From Cinnamomum chago (taxonomy: Eukaryota; Streptophyta; Magnoliopsida; Laurales; Lauraceae), in NCBI GenBank assembly GCA_038049695.1, contig CP142451.1, forward strand, positions 68,836,001 to 68,900,000: DNA of 64,000 bases, read 5' to 3'. A program made the position numbers and the translations under genes. Below are positions 23,172 through 33,457 of the stretch, piece after piece. Numbering within the stretch: the stretch's first letter is position 1; each line of letters opens with the position of its first letter. Under the pieces are notes generated by a model. The model did not search any database. It saw only the letters and a program-made list of their open reading frames with translations, and was not told the DNA's origin.

Positions 23172-24598
23172 CTGGAATAGCAGCACATGCAGCAAAAACT
23201 GATCTAATACAACACAAGGCCTGGAATTGGGGGCAAGCACACAAAATTCAACTAACCAATCTCCAATGGAACTTGCTCACGATGGTAGAACACAGAAATT
23301 GAATCAGCCACCACATTTAAGTTGATGTTTTCATCCATCATATCGAATCCCAGGTTCAAAGTTCTGTCCTCACATCAAACTGCAGTATCCAAATCCTGTC
23401 ATCATAACCATGATTCAAATAAGCAAGGCACAACTATTAACTAAGTCACATTGAACTATTTGCAGATATATCTGAGTGGAAACAATTGCAATAATGTCAA
23501 GAGACAAGTGAAATTTCTAAGTGCAAACAATCATTTTTGAAAACTCACTTCTACATCGTCGCAACTTGGTTGTGGCAATCTAAGTCAATGTTTGTATCCA
23601 AAAACATCATAAGAGTGTAATTGTGCATGACAGTTTTCCAGAGCAATTTATTTCCTTAGTTGACCTTTTTTTCTACGGAAAATGGAAAGTAAAGATATCA
23701 AAGTTTTACAGTTTCAGATTATACTGTTTGGTGCAGCAATATATTTTCGGCTGTGAAAGGCATCTTTACCTTGTGTAACACAGCAAAAACTGATTTTCTA
23801 CATCTTAGGCCTCAATCTACTTGCTAAAAATAATGCGAAAAATGCTTTCACCTCATAAATGAAAACTGGAAAAAAGATTGTAAACACGGAACAACAGAAA
23901 ATAATCGTCCCTCAGAAAAAAAAAAAAAAAAGCCATTTCAATTTTACCCTGGAAAACACTCTGAACAAAACTATGCTCAATATCTTATTTAATAAAAGCC
24001 AACAGACAAACATATCCTAATTCCTAGCAGATTATGTATAATTGGACAAAGTTTTTTTATGCCAGACAAATCCCCACCAAATTCAAGCTAGATCAACCCG
24101 GTGCAACGCAAAAAAGAAAAAAACAAACAAAATCCCATCAATTGAACATTTAGAGCTTCCCCATCATTAATAAGTTCTAAATCCCAACTCCTGCAATCAA
24201 AATCAAGAACAGAATGAGTATAACAATCACACTCAAATCAAACCAACGGTTTACAATAAAATCAGCAAAATAACCCATTGATTGGATGGTCATGATCATA
24301 AAATCACTCACAAGATCTCAATTTCATTGCTTAAACAGTTTCAATGCTAAGAATTTAAACAATTACATCACAACTCAATTCAAACCAAACCAACGTCATG
24401 CTCAATATAAGGAAAAAGAAACCCCACTAACTGGAATGTTAGGATCATCCATCGACCATCAACCCAATAAGACTTCAAGCAAAATCAAATCAAACAGCTC
24501 AAAGAAAGAAGAAAAGAGATTCACATGCATCAAACGAGTACGATAAGCAAAATCATTACGAGAAAAGATCGAGATAAAAGAACCTTACCTGGGAAGAG
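23172..24598 (-). other. Captured intron of the kinase gene
   Basis: On the minus strand a donor CCCAG|GTAAGGTT lies at 24598/24599 and an acceptor ATTCCAG at 23172-23178. The interval is T-rich on that strand (A-rich on plus), like a plant intron. Small extra exons inside it cannot be excluded. Keeping an intron shows that capture was at DNA level. Confidence 0.55.
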
Positions 24599-24800
24599 TT
24601 TGCAATCGCAGCGGCAGAGAATGCGATACAGAGAATTCGTGCAGTGGGAGGAAAAACTTGCACCAGTTAGAGAAAAACTATGAATGATATGGTTAGCACA
24701 ATGTGGAGGGAGATTGAAAATGAAATTTAGTTGTAGAACCCTAAGTCTTGTTCTTACACACTCTTTGCCATTAATGCACTCCACATGATTCTAATCACCC
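24599..24800 (-). other. Captured 5'-UTR exon of the kinase gene
   Basis: The sequence upstream of the GTAAGG donor on the minus strand is CT-rich and lacks a coding signature. It fits a non-coding first exon. The flank at 24800-25050 may be captured promoter; nothing specific was recognised in it. Confidence 0.4.
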
Positions 24801-25059
24801 ACTCTTCTCTTCTAAGGAAAACAGCTCTCTTTCCCTACTTGTCATGGTCATAGTGTCATGTAAACTAAGTTATTTATCTTATTGACCCCTCATAAAAAAT
24901 TTATGGTCACATCTTAGTGTTGAGAATTTTCCAAGTGTAGCATCTCTGTGGAAGACGAAAACTTCATCATCATTACCAACTCCTCCCCACAATCTTAGCC
25001 ACAAAACAAACACCACCAATGTGGTTCCAAATGAGAAGGCAGAACTACAACTCATTTGG

Positions 25060-26240
25060 GGTTGACTTTCTACAAATATTGGAAGATTAGACTATCTGGC
25101 TTAGAGCTAGATTAGTACAAGCACAACTTATAATAATAACTTTTAGTAGCATTTCATCAAACAATTGGTGTTCATGCTAATTAAGAACCAAAAAAAAAAA
25201 AAAAAACTCATCAATCAAAAACCAAACTCCACCCAATCAACACACATATGAAACCGGCAAAGGAAAATATAACCTAACTTCACCCTGCATTACAACAACA
25301 GCATCAAATAATGTAACAAGTCCTACATTATAAGAAAAAAAAAGTAAATTTCTCATTCAACTAATTTAAAATGGGGATTTTGGAACAACATATGATTCAA
25401 GACTTGGAACAAAGAAGTGCTTGGAAACCTTAAGCAAAAAATAAGGAGCTTACTACGCCACCAAACAAAGTATGAGCGTTTCAAGTATGAGCGTCTCTGG
25501 CCCTCTGAATCCAAGTATGAGCGTTTCAAAAACCAGACCATAGTTGGTTTCATGCCAGTTTAACCACCACCACCTACTATTAATATGCAATATTTCACAA
25601 CATATTTTAATGACACTCGAACTGATTTACCGACCAGTTCAACATCTCCTACCAACTTCAGCAGAGATTAGCAAAACTGGAACTATCATAACCAGACATA
25701 ACCGATGTAATTAACATCGCCATTTTCCCATTATCATTTCCCAAACACCAATTAGTATGCAATCATATGCCATCAAAACAACCCTAAATAAAATCAGGTA
25801 ATGTAACAAAGTTATCATAAACAAAAAGCCCTAAATCAAAACGATCCTAACCCTAACCATGAAACAGAAATCAAACAAACATAACTGAGAACCCTAACTT
25901 CTTTGTGCAGTGCCTAAAATAATGAAGGGTGAGAGGGAGAGAGAGGCGACATACTTAGACATTAAAAACGGAGAAGGCAGAGAGGGAGAGTGAGGGAGAG
26001 AGAGATTTACCTAAAGCCGAAAGATCGCCATACTCATAGACGTCTGACCAGAACCGCGAGAGAGCTTCGTGCAATCAAAGGACGAAGGGTCTGAGACTCT
26101 GAGGTCGAAGAAGAAGGAAGGTTGAAAGACGAAAGGAAGATCGAAGAGTTTGGGTTTTTTTTCGTTCCACCCTTTTAGATATGGGGCGCTCCTTTTAGAC
26201 ATGTTAGACATGTGGGGCGTGGGCCACGGGCTCCTCTAGT
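25060..26240 (-). other. CACTA interior without recognised gene; spliced leader-like exon at 26011-26211
   Basis: This stretch is AT-rich. From 26011 to about 26211 the minus strand holds a short frame starting MSNMSKRSAPYLKGW and ending at a good splice donor (GCTTTAG|GTAAATCTC at 26010/26011), followed by a CT-rich tract. This looks like a first exon driven from the element's right end. I recognise no protein family; it may be the original element leader or a second captured piece. Confidence 0.4.
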
Positions 26241-26391
26241 GTCACTTTAAGAATAAAACTGACACAACAAACATCCTCCTCGTTTACTCCTCCTCTAAAG
26301 TGACACATCAGACCATACTGTGTCACTTTATTATAAAAGCGACACAAAAGCTCAATTTAAAAGCGAGACTAAAAGTCCTTTTTTTGTAGTG

Positions 26392-27660
26392 AGTATTGTA
26401 TCCCCTGAATTGTTATCCTAACCTAAGAATCGCCTCACACCCATTTTAAACCGAAAAGTATCTCGAAATATCCTAAAACGTGTATCTCTACTCAGAATCC
26501 CTTCAAACGAATTTCGAGGCGAAAGACTAGACTAGGATACCCAAAACCCCTTTCAGAGCAAAAAGTGATCCCGGATTTTTCTAGGGAGAGTCTTTGGACC
26601 AAGAGTTGCTTGAAACACATTGTAGATTCAATAATTTCCTAGAGCCAAATAAATTGTGGTTTCGTACCATAGTAGCCTACAAACCGCCCTAAGCACGGGT
26701 TTCACCCTTTAAAAACGCCGAACTCCCTGAAGTGATTTCCTAACACATGATTCGCCCAACGCCCGTTTTAAACCGAAAAGTATCTCAAAGTATCCTAAAA
26801 TGCATATCTCAAGCCAAAATCCCATAAAACGGATATCGAGGTGAAATATGACACTAGGGTACTTGAAACCCCTTTTAGTGTAAACAGTTATCCCAGATTT
26901 TTCTAGAGGGTGTCTTTGGACTGAGAGTTCCATGTAATACAGTGTAGAGTCAACAATTTCCTAGAACCGCTTAGATTGTGGTTTCATACAAAAGCAGCCC
27001 GAGGCACGGGTTCAAAACTTTAAAAACACTGTATCCCCTATATTGTTATCCTAATCCAAGAATCACCCGACACCTGTTTTAAACCTAAAAGTATCTCGAA
27101 TTATCCTAAAACGCGTATCTCTACCCAGAATCCCTTCAAACGAATTTCTAGGCGAAAGACTAGATTAGGATACCTGAAACCCCTTTCAGAGCAAAAAGTG
27201 ATCCCGAATTTTTCTAGAGGGAGTCTTTACACCGAGAGTTGCTTGAAACACGATATAGAGTCAAAAATTTCCTAGAGCCAAATAGACTGTGGTTTTGTAC
27301 AATAATAGCCTACAAACCGCTCGAAGCACGGGTTTTACCATTTAAAAACACCGAACTCCCTAAAGTGTTTTCCTAACGCATGATTCGCCCGAAACCCATT
27401 TTAAACATAAAAGTATCTCAAAGTATCATAAATTGCGTATCTCAAGCCAGAATCCCATCAAACGGATCTTGAGGTGAAATACGACACTAAGATACCTGAA
27501 ACCCCTTTTAGTGTAAACATTTATCCCAGATTTTTTTAGAGGAAGTCTTTGGACCGAGAGTTGCATGAAATACAGTGTAGAGTCAGCAATTTCCTAGAAC
27601 CGCTTAGATTCTATTTTCATAGAAAAGCCACCCGAGGCATGGGTTCCAGACTTTAAAAAC
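26392..27660. repeat. Satellite array, dimeric 633-bp unit (right part)
   Basis: The array resumes at the CACTA target site with 'agtattgtatcccctgaa'. The type A phrase lies at 26398 and 27031, again 633 bp apart, and the type B phrase near 26718 and 27354. The array ends at about 27660 inside a type A monomer, where the sequence changes to 'ggtgagtaccccgttg'. Confidence 0.9.
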
Positions 27661-29395
27661 AGGTGAGTACCCCGTTGTAATTTCTACTGGTGGGTCCCAT
27701 ATTGTAAATCCTATGTCTGTTCCTTGGAGCAAAACTTTTAAAATCATACCAAACAAGCTTTGTACATCATAGAGTAATTTAATATATTGTTGCCAAACAA
27801 GTTCTACGGAGTACAGTCTCGGTACAACCTAATCTCAGCACAATCTAATCTGAGTACAAAATTGAAACAACACGAGAACGATGCCAAATAAGCCCTAATT
27901 AATTGAACACAAGTCATGATTTTGCTAATTAACCTACTAATGAACCTTGGATCATAGCCAAATGCTAGAAGTGCATGTTTTTATGAATTGCAAGTATCTT
28001 AAGCTTTTGTGATATTCAACTTAACTGCCACTTTGAGCTTTGTTTCTATTTTTTTTTTAAATTAATATGGATCATTCTTTTGGCAATGTCGTTATTATCT
28101 ATTGTTATCCTTCCCTTGAGTGGGAGAAATGATATTTGACAAAACAGGTTGTAGCTTATAAGCAAGAATTTTAGTAATATCATTATTATGATGTCTGATT
28201 TGGAGTTGATATGTGGTGACTTTCTTTTCCCAACAAGTGCCAATCAAGCCAAATCTTTTGTCCATTATACTATATTAAAGCAATGGATTTTAAAGATAAT
28301 TTTGACCGAGAGTTATATTCATTCTCTACAACTTATCCACATACTTCTCCCACTTCCAACGTGCAACCACTCATCTTTTTTTTTTAATGATCTATCTACA
28401 CCAAATCATTGTGGGTAAGTATTTGAGGATGATTTGGCCTTCTCTTTAATTAATTACTAGCACAACAACTAGTGCTTAGCACGAATATGCTCACCAAAAA
28501 CTGAAAACTATACTTAATGATTAATTTAAAAAAAATAGATTACACAAAATCGTCCTCAAATACTCATGACAATGATTTGGTGTTGATGATATATAAAATT
28601 AAAAAAAGAATAAAAGAAGAGAAGAATAAGATAGTGTCTATTCTCTCAATCTAAGAGTATGCGGAGTAAAAAGTAACTAGTAAAACGTGCCCGTGCTAAT
28701 GCAAATGTGAAAGTTATGATAGAAATAATTAATTGACAAAAGTCAATGATTTAGAATTCTTTAAATATATTACTTAAATGCATTAGCGAAGACATCATGT
28801 AAATGAAAATTTCTCAAAGTTTAATTACAACAACACTAGGTTAGGGAATGATGATAATGAAATTAATAGAGAAAAAAAAACTATGCCCTTGATCTTCTTC
28901 ATCATTTCTTCAAGGATAAGGAAGCTAAGGACACAAACATTTTCCTCTTATGTAGAAGAAGACAAGCATGTTTATAAATGCATAGTTACATGTAGTTATA
29001 TGAGTAAGGAGTTATATTGTTGCATGAAAAGATAGAAGTAGGTGGTGGTGTGAGATGAAAAGGGAAGGGTTGGTAAGTGGGGAGAGAAAATTTAAAATAA
29101 AGTAGTATAACAGCTGGTCAAAATTATAACTATCGGTTAAAATTGAATCCAAAACCTTCTTACTTAATATATGATAATAAGATAAAAAAAATTTGAAATT
29201 TGGATGGAAATGAAGGTTTTGCTAAAAAGTGAAAAGTGCTAAGAAGAGGTGGTTATATGCTGAAAGTGAAAGAGGAGATAGTTACATGTTGGAAGTAAAA
29301 AAAAAAAAAAAAGGTTGGTTATATGTTGGAGATAGGAAAATATAAAACCTAGTGAAAATCAAAAGGGCAACTTAATTAAGTATTATAGAACATAG
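27661..29395. other. AT-rich spacer without a gene
   Basis: No supported coding region. It contains phrases typical of decayed MITEs ('gccaaacaag', 'gccaaataagccc' at 27740-27900), an inverted repeat at 28394-28588, homopolymer A tracts near 29300, and the 5-bp duplication CATAG at 29391-29395 of the next element. Confidence 0.6.
28394..28588. repeat. Imperfect inverted repeat, MITE-like
   Basis: The left arm 'atctacaccaaatcattgtg' continuing to 'tatttgaggatgattt' (28394-28436) is complementary, with few mismatches, to the right arm 'cgtcctcaaatactcatgac' continuing to 'tttggtgttgat' (28551-28588). The loop is about 110 bases of AT-rich DNA. No certain TSD was seen. Confidence 0.6.
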
Positions 29396-29922
29396 TGTTG
29401 GCATTTGTGATGGGGCCCACTTGTGTTTATATGTGGGTGGACCCCACTCACAAAGAGACACCCCTCACAAGAAATCTCATAGTGATATGTATAAGAATAG
29501 TTTGAATTTTATCTAACTCTCTATCCTTATCATATCGCCATTCAAATTCAAATTGAGAGAGTTTAATCCAACCTATTATCCTTATTATCTCTCCATTCGA
29601 ATTTGAATAGAGATCTTATCACTTATTAGCCAAAAGGGCTATATATAGACATGGGAGATATCAGTTGAAATCATTCTTCTCAATAGATCATTCCCTAACA
29701 CAATATCACCCTCTTCCTTTAGATCTACAATTGTCTGTCATCATCTTCTACATTTAGTGTGTCCATCCTTGCCCTTGAATCTTGAAGAGTGAATCACATG
29801 TGACTGATCTCTCGTAGACAGTCACAGATCTCCATAACTAGTGCCTGATTCAAGTCAACGCAGTCCTTATTACATTTGTAGCAGCCAGCTCATTTAGATT
29901 CGTGATTCATCTACAAGCTTCA
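29396..29922 (+). mobile_element. Short solo LTR, TSD CATAG
   Basis: It starts TGTTGGCATTTG and ends CTACAAGCTTCA, flanked by CATAG at 29391-29395 and 29923-29927. A TATA box (CTATATATAGAC, about 29639) precedes a leader. The 527-bp size and ends suit a Copia LTR. No internal region is present. Confidence 0.8.
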
Positions 29923-29927
29923 CATAG

Positions 29928-30116
29928 CAAAGGTGGTTGTACTTGTCCTAGTGCTAGTGATTCCTTGAGCCAATTCGGTTCATACGGTCAAAACAGTCAG
30001 CTGAACTCTTTAAAAAATTAAAAAAATAAAATTCATTTCACCCATTTACATTTCTCATAGGGGAACCTAAGGCTTTTTATGGGATGCCCTGAGAACAAAT
30101 TCTTTTTCCAGACAAG
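29928..30116 (+). other. Upstream flank / 5' UTR of the COX5B fragment
   Basis: Non-repeat sequence between the solo LTR and the COX5B start codon. No clear TATA box is visible. The solo LTR promoter at 29639 points toward the gene, so it may have altered this promoter. Confidence 0.4.
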
Positions 30117-30330
30117 ATGTGGAGAAGGGTTTCATCTTATCTCCAAACCCTAGCTCGATCCGCTCTCCATCTCCCCCGATCCAACAGTCGAGATTTCCTC
30201 CCCATTCGCGCCATTTCATCTGCACCATCCCCGTTCCAGAAGACGACTCCTCTCTTCTCCGATTTCGGTTCGACTCTCCAATACCCTAATCTCAAATCTT
30301 TTTTCTCCTTTACATTCCTTCAATCCCTTG
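30117..30330 (+). pseudogene. COX5B: COX5B exon 1 (left part), mitochondrial presequence
   Basis: The frame begins MWRRVSSYLQTLARSALHL, matching the MWRR-type start of plant cytochrome c oxidase subunit 5b, a nuclear-encoded zinc-binding subunit of respiratory complex IV. It is rich in Arg and Ser without acidic residues at the start, as expected for a mitochondrial targeting peptide. After codon 71 it runs into the LTR of a 7.0-kb Tat-lineage retrotransposon and meets a stop at once. The exon resumes at 37347 after the duplicated CCTTG. The gene is broken here. Confidence 0.8.
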
Positions 30331-31001
30331 TGTAAGTGCCTAAAAAGTATGGGCTTGGTTAGGAGAGGATCAGGCTCTCGGTTTGATTATTTGGGAATGA
30401 TTAGCCTCCTAAAAACCTGAAAAGGAAAGCAAAGACAAAAGGTCAGAGCCCCTGGCTGTAGGCAGTCGAAGGCACTCCGATGCCTGAGTTAGTTTTGTGA
30501 CTGAACTGAGGAGGAGTGAATGAGGAAGAAGAGAGTGTGTATATCCCTGTTTTTCATACCTTTGGTGGTTTTACCTCATGCATATATATAGGAGTGAGTG
30601 CCATCATTGGGCCAGACCCCTTAGTGGGGGTAGGTGGAGATGAAAGTCCCATCGACTTGTACTTTGCCCCCTTGAGTGGGGGTAGGTAAAAAGGGAATGT
30701 CCCATCAGACAATGTCCTAATCGTTGCGGATGTGATCGTTAGATAAGCCTGTCTACTTATCTAGATCCGGCGCCCACTATTCCTGTCAGTTCGCCGTTTG
30801 CCTCTACGGAAGCACATTTATGGTTGAATGACAGCAGAGACCGAGACCGAGATGAGCCTGTGCAGATATCTTCACCAAGACGAACTTCGGGACTTCCAGG
30901 CTGGCCTTTTGCCGAGCTCGATATGCATTGGCCGAGGTCAGGACATTCCTAGCTGGGACTGATTTAGCATAGTTACTGGCACTAGAGAATCTCCCCACAC
31001 A
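30331..31001 (-). repeat. Tat element 1, 3' LTR (element sense)
   Basis: On the minus strand it begins TGTGTGGGGAGATTC and ends AGGCACTTACA. It is 671 bp, and its partner is 36654-37341. The plus strand holds a tract 'cccc..gagtgggggtagg' repeated twice (about 30620-30690) in both LTRs. Confidence 0.9.
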
Positions 31002-31309
31002 ATTGCCCCTAGCTTTGAAGCTCGGGGGTCTGTAACTCCGAGGTCGGGAGCTAAGTAGTACGAGAGGGTTCTTCGAGCGTAGGCTTCTGAGGCTTCATGG
31101 GCTCCGCCTCTGTGTCGGCTGGTGACACCTGATCCATCTCATAATGTCGTTCCGTTCGCCAGGGACGGTCAATGGCAATGGTACGCCCGCGTCGTTTCAT
31201 CTGGTCAAGGTAATAAACAGCACGTCTGAATTATTGCCGAAGATGAACTGGTGCTGCCCTGTGTCATAGCACGATTGGCTGTGTAACTGTCATGATGAGA
31301 TGTGCGCAG

Positions 31310-31380
31310 TAAATGATGTGACGCTTCACATGCGCCATTTTTTGAAATCTGAAACGGCGCCTCCGTCCCTATAAGTATGG
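31310..31380 (+). promoter_or_regulatory. Antisense promoter of Tat element 1
   Basis: CCCTATAAGTAT at 31368-31379 is a TATA-like box in plus orientation, about 130 bases before the 5'-UTR intron. The block around it ('gacgcttcacatgcg', 'tttgaaat', 'ggcgcc') recurs in Tat element 2 at 52371-52445 with CTTTATATTC in place of the TATA. Conservation in two diverged elements supports a real promoter. Confidence 0.55.
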
Positions 31381-31501
31381 AGGTTTCTCCCTTCTGTCTC
31401 GATTTATGCTGCTATGAGAAGAAGAAGAGATTTCGTAGGGAGAACCTCCACGCCTCTGCTACGTTGTTCCTAGAGAGATTACCCTCGTTAAGCCCACGTC
31501 A

Positions 31502-31632
31502 GTAAGTCCCCTGCTGCGCCTCCGTTCCGTTTATCCCTGTTATAGGGTTTTTTCACTTTCCATCCATTGCGGTAGGGCTTCTGTAGCTTTCTTACCTGTC
31601 TTCTGTCCCCCCCCCCTCTTTTAGTTTTCTAG
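31502..31632 (+). other. 5'-UTR intron of antisense gene, element 1
   Basis: The donor TCA|GTAAGTCC and an acceptor TTTTCTAG just before the start codon (31634) bound about 131 bases; an earlier acceptor at 31624 (CTTTTAG) is possible. Element 2 has a matching donor GTGAGTCC and acceptor CTTCTAG. Confidence 0.6.
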
Positions 31633-32174
31633 GATGAGGATTTATAGGCTCTTGTTAGATACTCCCGCGGCCTTGGACGAGTTCTAAGCCAAGTACAAGA
31701 TACTAGACGACGTTCTGGTTAGGCTTGACAACCCAGACGATCCCTACGAGGTCGGGAATTTTATGACCGGTGGATGCCGTTCCCCCCAGTTGTCGTGGTC
31801 GAGGGCGGGGTCAGATTCCCTCCGTACCCGTTCCTCAGGATATGCCTCAGCAAGTGGAGGCTCTGTCCGTGCCAACTCATGCCCAATAGTTTCAAAATCA
31901 GCATGGGTACCGTCGAGATTAATAGGATTCTCGGTACCGACCTCGGTGTCCATGACATCGAGGATGCCTATGACCTTTGTAAGTCGGCCGCGGACGACAA
32001 TACGTATTACCTCCGGGTTAAGGCGAGGCGTCATCCGTTCGTCCATGCCATAGAAGATTTCAACAAATATGCCGGAGATGATCGCCTGTTCGTCTCCGGC
32101 AATTGGGAGGTCGGTGAGACCGAGACAGAGCTAGGAAGATTTTACAAGATCCCCCGTCGCTGGGGCTCCTCCGA

Positions 32175-32248
32175 GTAATCACCGACACTTTCTGAGTTCT
32201 GCATTTTCTTTTGTATCTACCGAACTAACACTTCCTTGCTCTATGCAA
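32175..32248 (+). other. Coding intron 1 of antisense gene, element 1
   Basis: The donor CTCCGA|GTAATCACC aligns with CACCGA|GTAAAGCAC in element 2. At the acceptor position the sequence is TATGCAA before ACGCTCGCGA, where element 2 has AAATAG before ACCTTTCGCAA. The AG therefore appears mutated to AA in element 1. Confidence 0.55.
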
Positions 32249-32942
32249 ACGCTCGCGAGAGGAAGCAAGAAGCGCGCCGAGACGGGTGGCAGAAAAATAA
32301 CGAGTGGTTCGAAAGACTAAGGAGATACCGAGGACACAAAGGCCAAGCTGCCTTTGCCTTGCTCGGCTACGAGCCAAAATATCAATCGTTTATCAAGAGA
32401 AGGTCTGAGCCGGAGCTTGCCTCGATGAGTTCAGGTCATCAAAGAGCCTCGGGATCTAGAGCGTCTTCGGCCGAGGTCCAGAGAGTCGTCGAGGAATATA
32501 ACTCTTCAGAGGAGATGCCGCTGCGCCGCCAACCTGCCCTCAAGGACCTGAGCTCGCTTGTGTTCGGCAGTTCTAGCCAAATTCCTCGGGCTCCTTCGCC
32601 ATCTGCTGTTAATTGGGCTCCTTCGCCACCCCCAAATTTGGAAGAGGGACAACGAGCTGGGGAAGCCGCGGAGGAGGATATCCGGGCCGGGAAGAGGGCC
32701 AGGACTGAGGCTCTAGCCGAGGACGTCCAAAGAACTTCCGAGGTACCACCTCTGGGGCCCCATGGAGACCGATTTTGCAGATCGGTCCCGGGAGGCCTAT
32801 TAAGGTTGAGGTCCAGGTAACTGGGAATCCTCTCGTCATGGCGGCCCTCGCCGGCGCGTGTTCACTGCCTAAGGATATGGCCAGGCACAGGGACGCTGAT
32901 GACATGGTGTTGGCAATGGCGTCGATGCAGGCGGCGCTCCTG

Positions 32943-33022
32943 GTGAGTGTTTTGAACTTCTCAAGTTCTTCACAAATTTTTAGTTTCGATCGAGGTTCTC
33001 ATAGTGTTTTGTTTTTTAACAG
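32943..33022 (+). other. Coding intron 2 of antisense gene, element 1 (80 bp)
   Basis: The donor CTCCTG|GTGAGTG and acceptor TTTTTTAACAG|CTAG bound an 80-bp T-rich interval. Element 2 has an 80-bp intron at the equivalent place (54131-54210). Downstream, VQRSQVQLERALQ in element 1 matches VQRLQVVLDRILE in element 2. Confidence 0.7.
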
Positions 33023-33457
33023 CTAGTGCAAAGGTCGCAAGTACAACTGGAGAGAGCCCTGCAAAATGACGCCAAGAGGGCGGAGGCGGAGGCTCAGAGG
33101 AAGGCGCTGGAGGCTGCTTTGGAGGAGGGTAGGAAGAGGACAGCCGAACAAGAAGAACTAATTAGAAGTCTCCTCGCCGAGGTAGAGGCTGAAGAGTATA
33201 AAAAGAAAATGGTTGAGCAAATTGAAGAAGCCGAGGCCAAATTAGAAGTCGAGACCAAGGCAACCTTCGACGACGGGGTAGCCGAAGCAACGACCACGTA
33301 CGAGGCGCAGGTCCTGGCCATCTGAGACAAAGTGTGGGAGCTTGGCTGGCTAGCTGCACTAGATATGGCGGGCGTCCCCGAGGATGACCCAATATACAAG
33401 AACCCGGACAAGTTCCCGAGCTCGGACCCATCCTTCCGACGCCTCTCCAGTAAATGA

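Larger units (their letters stand above)
21194..26391. mobile_element. Non-autonomous CACTA transposon, TSD AGT
   Basis: The terminal inverted repeat CACTACAAAAAAA begins at 21194, and its complement ends at 26391. The 3-bp TSD AGT lies at 21191-21193 and 26392-26394, the size normal for CACTA (En/Spm) elements, and satellite sequence resumes in register. Subterminal regions (about 21210-21480 and 26240-26380) are rich in AAGTGACAC, GTGTCACTTT and AAGCGTC motifs in both orientations, the expected transposase-binding repeats. No transposase is encoded. The interior is mostly a captured host gene fragment. Length 5198 bp. Confidence 0.92.
31634..33457 (+). pseudogene. Antisense gene of Tat element 1 (gypsy-type 'transposase_28'-like, coiled coil)
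   Basis: The start codon at 31634 gives MRIYRLLLDTPAALDEF. An in-frame TAA at 31684 and a frame change near 31770 follow. The conserved core is PPVVVVEGGVRFPPYPF, CPCQLMPNSFKI, INRILGTDLGVHDIEDAYDL, AGDDRLFVSGNWE, which I assign to the family named 'putative gypsy type transposon' (PF04195-like). Its biochemical role is not known to me. Exon 2 has RRYRGHKGQAAFALLGY and a basic, nuclear-signal-like RAGKRART. Exon 3 is a Glu/Lys/Ala-rich coiled coil, with an in-frame stop at 33323 and then GVPEDDPIYKNPDKF. Candidate introns: 32175-32248 and 32943-33022. The stops make this copy non-functional. Confidence 0.75.

Noticed and set aside
21848-23240. Functional protein kinase gene
   Set aside because: The kinase domain ends in the N-lobe, a frame shift separates the two parts, and it lies wholly inside a CACTA element.
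30117-30335. Complete 72-codon small protein gene
   Set aside because: The last codons and stop come from the LTR of the inserted Tat element; the wording is the COX5B presequence.
31774-32178. Calling the antisense gene an active transposase because of the family name
   Set aside because: The family label 'putative gypsy type transposon' is historical; no catalytic DDE or RNase H motif is visible, and the copies carry stops.
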